Origin: Erythroxylum novogranatense
Lineage: Eukaryota > Streptophyta > Magnoliopsida > Malpighiales > Erythroxylaceae
Reading direction: 5' to 3'
Length of the DNA stretch: 64,000 nt
Assembly: GCA_029891385.1 (NCBI GenBank)
Contig: CM057228.1
Span: 37,141,023-37,205,022, forward strand
Both the position numbers and the translations under genes were made by a program. This document shows positions 12,182 through 21,928 of this stretch, piece by piece. The first letter of the stretch is position 1. Each line of letters begins with the position of its first letter. The notes beneath the pieces are model-generated. The model did not search any database and was not told the DNA's origin. It saw only the letters and a program-made list of their open reading frames with translations.

Positions 12182-13784
12182 CTAGAAGGAATTCATCATC
12201 TTTTGAAGTTCATCACAGGTTATAATTGGTATCAAAAACACATTCATATAATAATTGGGTAAAGCTTGAGCAACTATTTTGAGAAGAATTTCCTTTCCTG
12301 CTCTTGAGAGAAAACGGTTTCTCGAACCACAAAGCCTCCCTTTCAATCTCTCCTTAAGAAAAGAGAATATATGTTTCTTGTTTCTTCCTATAAAAGAGGG
12401 CAACCCCATATATCTTCCATGATCAAGAGGATTTGAAACTCCTAGAATCTCTTTCATATCACTAGCCAACCATGGACCAACATTAGAGAAGAAAAAATGC
12501 CAGATTTTTTAAAGTTAATAGCCTGCCTTAAAGCATTTTCATAATTTGCCAGTATTTTTGGAATAGACAGACAACCAAATATAGTTGCTCGAAAGAAGAA
12601 AAAACTATCATCTGCAAACAATAAATGAGAAACCGACAGGGCTCTTCTAACAACACGAAACCCATGTAAATGTCCCTCTGTTTTTGCCTTTCGTAGTAAA
12701 AACGTAAGGCCTTCCGCACACAGAATAAAAAGATATGGGGAGAGGGGATCTCCTTGACGAAGTCCCCTTTTCGATACAATTAGACCCACTTCACTTCCAT
12801 TTAATAGAATACTGTAGTTCACTGACGTGACATACATCATGATCAACTCAATCCATTTTCTGTCAAAGCCCATTTTCCCCATAATGAATTCCAAATATTT
12901 CCAATCAATGCGATCATATGCTTTTCTTATATCTAGTTTTAAAGCCACAACCCCAGATTTACACTCAATTTCCACTTCATACAGTGAATAAGTTCAAAAG
13001 CCACAGTGACATTATCATGAATTGATCGACCAGGAACAAAAGCAGATTGTATAGTAGAGACAATTTGAGGCAATATAGCTTTTAATATATTAGCTAGTAC
13101 TTTTGCCACAATTTTGTAAAGCAAATTACATAGAGCAATTGGTCTAAAATCCTTAAACATGTATCGGTTTATCATGCTTCGCAATGAGGACAATAAAAGT
13201 ATGAGAAAGGGAAGTAGGGAACTGACCATTACGTAGCCAACAGTGACAACTTCGAACAAAATCTTTCCCAATTATAGGCCAGAACTTTTGGTAAAATGCT
13301 GCATTAAAGTCATCTGGGCCTGACAATTTGTCAGGATGCATTTGATCAATGGCCCCTTTGAATTCAACTTTCGTAAAGGGGCCCCTTTGAATTTAGCTTT
13401 AGTAAAGGGAGCTGTAAGAAATTGATTGTCGTCCTCCCCAACTATCTCCCTCATTGCAGAAAAAACTTCAACATCCGGATCTACCTTGTATGAGTATAAA
13501 TTGGAGAAATATGCTCCGACTATTTCAGCCTTGCCATTCTCATCATATATCCAATGACAATCTTGAGATTGCAGCAGTGGTATCATTTTGGTTCGTTTTC
13601 TACTAAATGCGTGTACATGAAAGTATTTTGTATTCCTATCCTCAAATTGGAGCCAAAAAGATTTGCCTCTTTGTCGCCAATACGCTTCTTCTTGTGCTAG
13701 CACATTGTTCAACTGCTCTTTAATTGTGGTGACATGCCCTCCCAGATCAACATCTTTTTGGGCTTGTTTTAGTCTGCCATGCAA
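12182..13784 (-). pseudogene. LINE reverse transcriptase
   Basis: Overlapping frames (13272-13784, 12939-13271 and 13153-13341, 12454-12975, 12182-12469) add up to an L1-type RT. Visible landmarks are [34 protein letters not shown] with [24 protein letters not shown] (first catalytic Asp), RGLRQGDPLSPYLF, then SHLLFADDS (the FADD polymerase motif). The last part carries LSRAGKEILLKIVAQALPNY. At least three frameshifts separate the pieces. The catalytic motifs remain recognisable, so the copy is not ancient. Confidence 0.9.
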
Positions 13785-14880
13785 GTCATTCTTCTAGTGT
13801 GTAAACTTGATAGAAACCGTCTTACTCCATACTTCCAACTCTGCTGTTCATTTGATGATTTTTTCTGTGATGGGAACCAAAACATCCTCTGCCTAACTAT
13901 GACCACATCGGCTATACAATTTTCCAATAACCACCAATTTTCGAAACAAAACCTCCTCATCTTTCTCAAAAAACGTATGTCGAGTACTTTCAACAATAAC
14001 GGGTTATGATACCAAACACTAGCAGGAAGATTTAGAAGGCTATGGTTAGGGAACCGACGTATCCACGTGTTGTTTATAAAAGCCCTATCAAGCTTCTTTT
14101 TTTTTTTACATTAGGTATCCTGGCTTAGGCAGACTAATCCTAAGCTCCTACGACCCCACCCCAAGAGTCTAAAGGATGTAAATCTGAAACTCCAAGATCC
14201 CGCAGGTTCCTACGTAGCCTGTACACTTCTGCTCACAAGAAGTTTTCACAGACTTGATTAGTCAGCTGATAATTGATCACTGGCACCCCCTGTTCAGCAT
14301 CAGGTTCCCATCAACCCCAGGTTTCCTAGTAGCTCCAACTCCTACACTGCCGCTGGAAGCGAGGCGTCCATAATTGATCCGATCAAGGAGCTTTATCTAA
14401 GGGGCTAGAGGATCATCAATAGGAACATGTCTATTTTCCTTCCTTTAACGTAACTCGAACTCAAGATCTCTTTGTTAAGGGAGAGGCTTAAGTGAGAAAT
14501 CTGGACCAATTGGTCCACCCGTCGTTGTCAAATGTGCGTAGGATAAGCAACTCATGCGATACCCTATCAAGCTTCTTAAACATAGCAGAAGTTGTCCCCC
14601 TGCTCTTCTCCCACGTGAAAAGCCCATCACTTAAAGGTATCTCTATTAAGTTAGAAGCTTCCACACAAGTCCGAAAACCTTGCTATTTGGATGCTCCTGC
14701 CCTTCCACTTTTTCAGTAATAGATAGCATATCATTAAAATCGTCAATAATTACCCAAGGCAACTTACTTCTGTGAGACAATGCTTGGATCAAGTTCCACG
14801 AGGCCATCTTTTGCTTCTCTCCGGATAACCATAGAAGCCTGTGAGCCTCCAATCCCCACTTCGCATAGTCTTGATTGACA
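13785..14880 (-). pseudogene. LINE endonuclease, C-terminal part, split by a SINE
   Basis: On the minus strand just left of the copia insertion, the frame reads LLWLSGEKQKMASWNLIQALSHRS and then LPWVIIDDFNDML, the 'GDFN' region of an EEP endonuclease with the usual Gly replaced by Asp (IDDFN). The SINE then intervenes (14099-14561). Left of it the frame reads MRRFCFENWWLLENC, the linker segment preceding RT in plant LINEs. The 16-bp duplicated sequence around the SINE is LINE sequence. Confidence 0.8.
14099..14561 (-). mobile_element. tRNA-like SINE, copy 2, with 16-bp target duplication
   Basis: The 16-mer CCCTATCAAGCTTCTT occurs at 14083-14098 and again at 14562-14577, framing the insertion exactly. 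The plus strand starts with a T run (minus-strand poly-A tail). The minus-strand 5' region carries TGGACCAATTGG (box-A-like, part of the palindrome GGACCAATTGGTCC) and GAGTTCGAG (box-B-like). It shares most of its length with 4577-5041 and has about 31 extra bases at its 5' end, so copy 1 may be 5'-truncated. At about 460 bp it is long for a plant SINE. Confidence 0.88.
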
Positions 14881-14883
14881 TAT

Positions 14884-15244
14884 TGTTAGGAAATTAAACT
14901 ATTTCTATGCAATGAAAAACGCCAATAAAACAACACAAAATTTGATAACGGAGTTCGGCCAAATTGTGCCTACGTCTCCGGGGCTACTGCACACCCTTTT
15001 ATTAGGGAGAAAAATAACACTTACAAGTGTTTACACTCAACACTCAACTCACTAGTGTTTTCACACACTCTCAAACCCTTACCCCAATACACCCAAAAAG
15101 TACTCACAAAAATTTACTACTCTTACTAAGAGTAAATATTTTTGTTTTGATTTGGGATGGATTAAATGGAGGGGGGAGGGGGTTTATTTATAGTTGGTGA
15201 ACCACCCCCCTCCCTCTCTTCTTTCCAATATGGGATAACTAACA
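14884..15244 (-). repeat. copia 3' LTR (left)
   Basis: This 361-bp LTR has TGTTAG...AACA ends on the plus strand and is the same length as the right LTR. By eye I count about 16 differences between the two (about 95.6% identity), nearly all transitions. Confidence 0.95.
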
Positions 15245-15314
15245 ATCTCCCACTTGAAGATTGATTTCAATCTGTCTTCACACCTGGTTGATGCAGTGGC
15301 TCGTCTAGATTTTA

Positions 15315-15650
15315 TTATTCTTGCAGGCCAACTAAAGTTGCACACAACTTCAGTTTATCGATTGTCACCGCCTTGGTTAGCATGTCCGCAGGATTCTTGC
15401 TTCCAAGGATCTTCTCAAGTGTTAACACTCCATCTTCTAGCAAGGACCTGATGAAATGATAACGAACACCAATATGCTTGGTTCTGGAGTGGAATGTTGG
15501 ATTCTTGGCCAAATGAATTGCACTCTGATTGTCACTATATAGCACATTCTTCTCCTGCATAAAACCCAACTCTGACAGCAAATTCTGAAACCAAATCATC
15601 TCTTTACTAGCTTCAGTTATTGCTATATACTAAACCTGCGATAGATAAGG
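15315..15650 (-). pseudogene. copia RNase H
   Basis: The minus strand reads WFQNLLSELGF, then VLYSDNQSAIHLAKNPTFHS, RTKHIGVRYHFIRSLLEDG and finally NPADMLTKAVTIDKLKLC, the conserved copia RNase H order and pol terminus. The frame is open from 15599 to 15315 and is preceded by the usual TEAS.. segment with a stop. The stop codon lies about 70 bp from the polypurine tract, as expected for the pol end. Confidence 0.9.
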
Positions 15651-17334
15651 CAACAATCTTACGAATCTGCGATATCCAACTCACAAATGTTGTACTACAA
15701 GTGAAAATGTAACCGTGGTGCTCCTTTTCTATCAACTTCACTGCGCATAATCTGAGTCAACATAACCTCGTACTTTTATTTCTCCTTTGCCAAAGTACAG
15801 GCATTTCTTGGTAGTGCCTCAAGATATCTTAAAATCCACTTTATCGCTTCCCAAAGGGACTTTTCCGGATTGCCATAAATCGCTAATCGCTCCCATCTGC
15901 ATGGCCTATGTCTGGCCTTGTGCATACCATGGCATACATCAAGCTCCCAATAGCAGAGACATAAGGAATTTTCGCCATCAAGTCTCGCTCTTTATTTGTC
16001 TGAGGTGACTAATTTTGGGATAGGCGAAAATGACTGGCAAGGGGAGTGCTGTCTGGTTTAGCATTCGCCATGTTAAACCGCTGCAAAATACGATTAATGT
16101 ATTCTTGAGATAACTGTAATTCCCTCTCGCTTATTTCGGTGATCTGCATCCCAAGAATCTTCTTATTGGACCCGGATCTTTCATATCAAATTCTTTTGAC
16201 AATTGTTTCTTCAAATTTCGATATCATCCATATTGGAACCCACTACTAACATGTCATCGACGTAAAGTAGCAAAATGATATAATCTGATGATATCTCTTG
16301 ATATAACAACGATGGTCGACATTGCACTTCGAAGTCTTCTCATGCATAAAGTTATCAAACTTTCGCATTCATCGCTGGGGCTTGTTTGCACCGTCATGCT
16401 TTTCTTCAACTTACATACTAAATGCTCTTTTCCTTTATCCAGAAACCCTCTGGTTGGTGCATAAATATCTCCTCGTCCAAGTCTCCATGAAGAAACGCCG
16501 TTTTCACATCAAGTCGCTTTCAAGATGGAGATCTTGACTTGCAACAATACTTAACACCGTTCTGATGGTATTAAGCTTCACCACCGGAGAGAAAATATCG
16601 GTATAGTCTATTCCTTCCTTCTGCTGGAAACCTTTGACTACTAACCGAGCTTTGTATCTTTTGGAACCATCAAACTCCTCTTTGACCCAATATACCCATT
16701 TGTTGTGAAGAGCCTTCTTTCCATTTGGTAACTTTGTTAGTTCCCAAGTCTGATTTGATATTAAAGATCTCATCTCATCTTTCATTGCAAGCTCCCACTT
16801 GCTGGCATCTTCTGTTTGGCATGCCTCTTTGTAAGACTCAGACTCGCCTCCGTCAGTCAACAATAGATAGTATGAGAATCTCCTGTTTGGCACATGAGGT
16901 CGAGAAGACCTTCTTAACTCAGGAACAGGAGAGGTGGGTTGTGGTGATTCAGGCTGAGCTTCTTCTTCAACAGTTTCTTTTGATTGAGAATTTATTTCCA
17001 TTTGTCTCACTGCAAAATTTGGCATATTGCTGATATCAACAAATACAGGGTCTCTCTGAGAGGTGTTCTCCGATGCATGTCGATCTTTATACATCAGCTT
17101 TTCATTAAAGATCACATCTCTACTCCGAATGATCTTCTTGTTTTCATCATCCCAAATGCGATATCCAAATTCATCCTCACCATAGCCAATAAATGTGAAT
17201 TTCTTAGATTTTGGATCAAGTTTATTTACGCCTTGATCATCGATATGCACATATGTTGTCTGACCAAATACCTTGAGGTGTGAAAGATTCACATCTTTTC
17301 CACTCCAAACCTCCTCTCGTATCTTGTACTCCAA
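15651..17334 (-). pseudogene. copia reverse transcriptase with upstream linker
   Basis: The open stretch 17334-16504 reads NLSHLKVFGQTTYVHI, FTFIGYGEDEFGYRIWD and RSRDVIFNE (post-integrase region), then WELAMKDEMRSLISNQTWEL, RYKARLVVKGFQQKEG and DYTDIFSPVVKLNTIRTVLS, the start of RVT_2. A frameshift follows at about 16510. The polymerase motif YVDD is still readable on the minus strand near 16255-16270. The remaining thumb and connection region down to 15650 is broken by several frame changes. Confidence 0.88.
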
Positions 17335-17900
17335 TGGGCCCGATGGACCTCGGTTGATAAGATAAGTTTGTTGTGTTGGCTTACGCCTGTAATTGCTTTG
17401 GTAAACCCGATTGCATCCGCATACTTCTAGCTCTTTCGATTAAGGTTCGATTCATACGCTCCGCTACACCATTATGTTGTGGCGTTCACACGGTTCTCTC
17501 CATTCTAATTTCATGCTCATAATAGAACTTTTGAATCTGGTGTCCTCATATTCTCCACCATTATCGCTCGAAGCTTTTTATCTTGAGACCCGCCTCATTT
17601 TCAACCATAGCCTTCCATGTTTTAAAAACATCAAATACTTCTGACTTGTGTCTCAGAAAGTAAACCCACACTTTACGGGAGTGATCATCAATGAATGTCA
17701 CAAAGTAGTGCTTTCCACCAATGGATGGAGTAGTTGTTGGTCCCCAAACATCAGAATGCACAAGCTCAAGTTTCTCCTTCTTTGGCATTCTACCACCTGT
17801 TTGAAAGCTGACTCTCTTACGCTTTCCAAGAATGATCTTCACACGTATCAAGTTCTACCGACCAGACTGATAGTTTTCCATGGAATGCATTAACTTCATT
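17335..17900 (-). pseudogene. copia integrase
   Basis: The minus-strand frame 17851-17561 contains KLELVHSDVWGPT (first Asp of the DDE triad), HYFVTFIDDHSRKVWVYFL and then KAMVENEAGLKIKSFE. The region with the second Asp and catalytic Glu continues in a shifted frame toward 17400. A frameshift near 17565 prevents a continuous enzyme. Confidence 0.85.
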
Positions 17901-18399
17901 CCTTTTCACTCACGTGTGGCCAAGTCTCCGGTGCCACAAGTTGGAATCTCCACTTCCTTGTCTGTAACCGCAATGAACAACATGCTCCATTTATTAGGTA
18001 GAAATACCATTCTTCTTTCCTCGCTACAATCATTGCTCCTTTGATACCTTCCATTCATCACTACTGAAAGTTGTGATGTAGCCTTCACTGCTAATTGTCC
18101 CATCGAGATTAAGTTCTTTCTCGGATCGGGGATATGTCGACATCCTTGAACTCCCAGATGGCTCCATTCAAATTGAGCTTAACTACACCTTTACTGACAA
18201 TCTTGCGGGGTTGATCATTACCAAGATACACACCGCCGAGATTTCCAGCACATACTTCAAGAAGATCTTTCTCCGAAGTTGCATGAAACGATGCTCGAGT
18301 CCAATATCCATGCCTCTTGCTTGTTTTCTAAGGCACATATCAACGCGTCATCCTCACCGAGGTGGAAGCTATATTTGCCTCTGATTGTTCGACTCACGC
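17901..18399 (-). pseudogene. copia protease and GAG-pre-integrase region
   Basis: The minus strand reads QEAWILDSS near 18310-18340, then in the next frame ASFHATSEKDLLE. Copia proteases normally have a continuous WILDSGAS(F)H, so a one-base deletion sits right inside the catalytic Asp-Ser-Gly triplet. Further along, LGNDQPRKI, LKDV-type and NLISMGQL-like sequence correspond to the rest of the protease and the pre-integrase segment. Confidence 0.75.
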
Positions 18400-19156
18400 T
18401 TCTTTAAACCATTCTTGCATTGATTTACATGGTGCCCAAACTTTCCACAATTCCAACACTCAATATTTTTGAGTTTTGGGAAGTAGCAGATTTCGTGACT
18501 TGGACCTCCGTCCTTTGATCTATCACGGTATCTAGTTTTTCCACGTCCTCTACTTCTTCCTTTTGATTCTGCTGCGAGGCGGAGGAGGATGAGGTTTCAC
18601 CTACTTCTTTTTCTTGGTTTTCTCGTTAATAATCGTGCCACTAACATCCTTGAACTTCAACTTATTGGTTCCTATTGAGTTACTCACCGATGTGATTTAG
18701 AAGACTCCAACTCTCCTGGAGGGATGATAAAAGTATTAAGGCACAGATTTCATCATCAAGATCAATATTCACCGACTCGGTGATTCAAGACTTTGTTGAG
18801 TTCATTGATATGATGATCTCTGAGGTGCCTTCCGCCATCTTCAGTTGAACAAACGCCGCATCAAATGTACTTTGTTTCTTCTGAAGGTTTTCATAATACT
18901 CAATCAATTCCTCCATAAGGGCTTTTGTGGTTTTGCCTTTAACACATTAAAGGTTATATTCGGGATAAGGTCATTCGGATTGCTCCAAGAGCTCGCTGTC
19001 GAGAATAACCCATTCTTCTTCGACATGTTTTCCGCTTCTTTCCAAAGAGCGGTGAAACCGGTTCTTCGATACAAATAATCCTCTATATGCATATTCCATT
19101 ATTCAAATCGTGCCATCAAACTTATCGATTTTGTTGAGCATATCATCCGACGCCAT
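18400..19156 (-). pseudogene. copia gag with CCHC zinc knuckle
   Basis: A start ATG at 19154-19156 gives MASDDMLNKIDKFDGT. After a frameshift the frame continues MHIEDYLYRRTGF and ALWKEAENMSKKN, which resembles copia gag (UBN2-type) N-termini. At about 18405-18455 an intact zinc knuckle reads ECWNCGKFGHHVNQCKNG (CX2CX4HX4C). Gag would form the virus-like particle. This copy is frame-shifted at least twice. Confidence 0.8.
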
Positions 19157-19514
19157 TACTCCCAATCGACTTCTAGTTTCTTCCGAGGTGACAACTAGTG
19201 AAGTGAACCGATTCAATAATACCGGAAAGGCCAATCAAATGACTCCTTGACAAGATACCATTCCACGTAAAATTCGGGAAAGGCGGAGGGTCACAAACGG
19301 TCCCACTTAAAACTCGCCTCCTGAGCGGAAGTTACGTGCGGTGTATTTATCACAAGTGAGGCAAGTTTTACGACATGAGGATCCACTCCTGTGTAAAGTG
19401 TAGAGCATACTAACTCCAAACTTCAACAAACCCAAGGAAAGTTTTCTGATGTAGAAGATCCACTACTGTGGCGACTACAGAACATACTCATTGCTCCAAG
19501 GCTTTGATACCAAT

Positions 19515-19875
19515 TGTTAGGAAATTAAACTATTTCCATGCAACAAAAAACGCCAATAAAACAACACAAAATTTGATAACGAAATTCAGCCAAATTGTGC
19601 CTACATCTCCGAGGCAACTGCACACCCTTTTATTAGGGAGAAAAATAACACTTGCAAGTATTTACACTCAACACTCAACTCACTAGTGTTTTCACACACT
19701 CTCAAACTCTTACCCCAATACACCCAAAAATTACTCACAAAAATTTACTACTCTTACTAAGAGTAAATATTTTTGTTTTAATTTGGGATGGATTAAATGG
19801 AGGGAGGAGGGGGTTTATTTATAGTTGGTGAACCACCCCCCTCCCTCTCTTCTTTCCGATATGGGATAACTAACA
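19515..19875 (-). repeat. copia 5' LTR (right)
   Basis: This 361-bp LTR is collinear with 14884-15244. It is the upstream LTR because the tRNA-iMet-type primer-binding site lies immediately inside it at about 19500-19513. Confidence 0.95.
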
Positions 19876-19880
19876 CATAT

Positions 19881-20145
19881 CAATGTGATTCCTGGTAAAA
19901 CTACCGATTTCTACCAAGTCGGGCTCTCTCCACCAACAAGCTAGTCGTCCACCTCTCCCAATCCGATCTACCGCGAAACTACCAATGTATCCCATTTCTT
20001 GCTTGAGGTCCTCAATTCGCTTAGCATGTGCCAGAGTTTCCATTAGGAAGATCACGTCCAACCGAAATTTTCGAACTAGCTCCTTAAGAGCTAACACTGT
20101 CTGGGGCTGGCCGAGGCTCCGACAATTCCAACTAAGGTAACTCAT
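19881..20145 (-). pseudogene. LINE endonuclease, N-terminal part
   Basis: The minus strand opens MSYLSWNCRSLGQPQTV, the standard start of plant LINE ORF2 endonucleases ('SWNCRG-LG' with Gly to Ser). It continues LDVIFLMETL (catalytic Glu) and VDRIGRGGRLACWW, and is cut by the copia insertion at 19876-19880. The remainder resumes left of 14884. Confidence 0.9.
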
Positions 20146-20389
20146 TGCTCTCGGCGGTCCTGCATTACAGGATTCACCGCTTTCAATATTGACTCAATCA
20201 ATGAAAAGAGGGTGTTAGTAACAGTCAACAACATATCCCCTTCACTTCTTTGACGCTTCTTATCTTTTACCACCATGAGCCCGGCAGTCCCTCTATTATC
20301 CTCATGCGCTGTAGCTGTTTGAGCTTTGGAGCTGGACCCTTCAGTCTGAGGAACCAAATTGTCACGAGACTATGATTTTATCCACTGAT

Positions 20390-21120
20390 TGGGCATCTCC
20401 TGGATTGGATGTCGGATTTCTGCCTTCAACTAGAGACCCCTTCCCTTCTCCACAAAACCATCAGATGTATTAAAAGGAACTTCCCAGGAATTATCCGAGT
20501 GCCCTATCTTTCCAAATATAAAACATAATGTTGGTAAAATCTCGTATCGAAATTTCATTATCACTTTATCTCCATTATGTCGCTTCAAAATTTATTGTCT
20601 TTGCAAAGGTAGGTTTACATCCATCAAAACTCGAAACCTTAAAAAGTTTTTCCTCTGCTCGTTTCTAGGCTCACCGTCAAATTTCAAGAACTGACCAATG
20701 GATTCTCCCAACTGGGTTGCCATCCGCTCACTTGACAAAGTATCAAGAACATCATGTGCCTGGACCCAGATTTCTATAAATGACAAACTAACAACCAGTG
20801 GGTTTTCATTCTCTTGAAGTGTATTCAGCAACAACACATTGTTATTAAACGTCCATGGACTGCATGAGAGTACCCTGTTCCGGTCGACGACATGGTAGAA
20901 TTGGATCAAAAGCTGCTTGTCCCCTACCTCTTTGAACGAAACTCCTTTACCTAGTCTCCAGATTTGAGCGAGAGTTCTTTGCATCGCAGGCATGCTATAA
21001 TTCCTTTCTGTGAGTAACTTCTGCTTTGCCGTCTTCGTCGTCAAGCACGGTCTCCTCATCGCCTCGAGTATCGTGGAGCGTCAGCTGTTCCATGACATTC
21101 TCCATTCCAAACCCAATTAA
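20390..21120 (-). pseudogene. LINE ORF1 / gag-like protein (DUF4283 plus degenerate CCHC)
   Basis: The open stretch 21059-20592 has SMPAMQRTLAQIWRL, GVSFKEVGDKQLLIQFYHVV, RVLSCSPWTFNNNVLLL and VSLSFIEIWVQAHDV, the DUF4283 pattern of plant LINE ORF1 proteins. An upstream ATG near 21104 in another frame may be the original start. Beyond a stop, the knuckle reads LCFIFGKIGHSDNSWEV, so two of the expected Cys (second and last) are Phe and Trp and zinc binding would be lost. Confidence 0.82.
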
Positions 21121-21257
21121 TGTGATACACAGTGGCAGTGAGTGCAAACGAACTTCAGCTCCGGTGCCCTAATTGCAAACAGAAACTTTACCCAAGCAAA
21201 TCGCGGACTCTGTGCAGGTTGCAGTTGCACGACTAAAGTGTTTTGGCTTTTTTATTA

Positions 21258-21928
21258 ATCCCATTTAATGTTTGTAACAAGTTTTACTTGATTCCAAGGA
21301 CAGAGAGTTTCATATTCAAAGGAACACGCGCATCTTCGTAGGCTATGACTATGAGGCCATTTACAAAACTACGAGCCTAATTCTTCCGTTTTAGTTTCCT
21401 TTCTCAACGACTGAGAAAAGTAACAGAAATGCCACCTTTTAGACTAACACAGAATCAGAATCACGAATCAGGTTCAACACTAGAGTCGCTTCCATCTATG
21501 TGTGTAGACACTGAAAAATTATGAAATTAGCCAATCCTGGTATATCTTGGTGAACCCTTTGAATTGAAGATATCACGTTAGCAAGTCTTCGACACGAGAC
21601 GCTTGAGCCAAGACTTAACGTAATAAAAGAAGGTAAGATTGAGCACTCCGTCAAGCATTGATGAGCAAACCATTGAATAGAATTTTATACATCACTACAA
21701 TTCAGACAGACACAGGGCGATTTCCAAGTAATCATACGTAGCAGAAGAACTGCTCTCATGTTTCAGAGACTCAATGAACAAAATCAAAACTCTGCCCTAT
21801 GTACGAGTCGCTAGACAAAGAATTCTAAAGCTATCTAAAACCAGCGTGCAATTTGCCATTGTTAACTCTGCCACAACACAAACAGAAGACGCTAAAAGTT
21901 CCATAGAAATTGAACTGACATTGCCGAT
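21258..21928. other. intergenic spacer, 3' flank of the GH17 gene
   Basis: This single-copy-looking DNA lies between the LINE 5' end and the GH17 stop codon. It must contain the 3' UTR and polyadenylation region of the minus-strand GH17 gene. I see no other gene. Confidence 0.5.

Larger units (their letters stand above)
14884..19875 (-). mobile_element. complete Ty1/copia retrotransposon inserted in the LINE
   Basis: Two 361-bp LTRs (14884-15244 and 19515-19875) enclose gag, protease, integrase, RT and RNase H on the minus strand. The pentamer CATAT flanks both ends (14879-14883 and 19876-19880), a perfect 5-bp target duplication. The primer-binding site reads TGGTATCAAAGCC on the minus strand at about 19500-19513, close to the tRNA-iMet complement. 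A purine tract (AAGTGGGAGA) abuts the other LTR at 15245-15256. The open frames are broken in several places. Confidence 0.95.
10823..21257 (-). mobile_element. L1-type LINE (non-LTR retrotransposon), split by a copia element and a SINE
   Basis: Reading the minus strand from right to left gives a DUF4283/gag-like ORF1, the start of an endonuclease/exonuclease/phosphatase domain, the copia insertion, the rest of the endonuclease, the SINE, then reverse transcriptase, zf-RVT and RNase H. Removing the two insertions leaves about 4.9 kb of LINE. The 3' end shows a minus-strand CAATAAAG near 10850 and a run of six A. A possible short target duplication (ATCCATTTA near 10814, ATCCCATTTA near 21258) is imperfect, so the outer borders are tentative. 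Confidence 0.85.

Noticed and set aside
11685..12185. 166-codon plus-strand frame
   Set aside because: It is antisense to the LINE region between RT and zf-RVT, whose minus-strand homology is clear.
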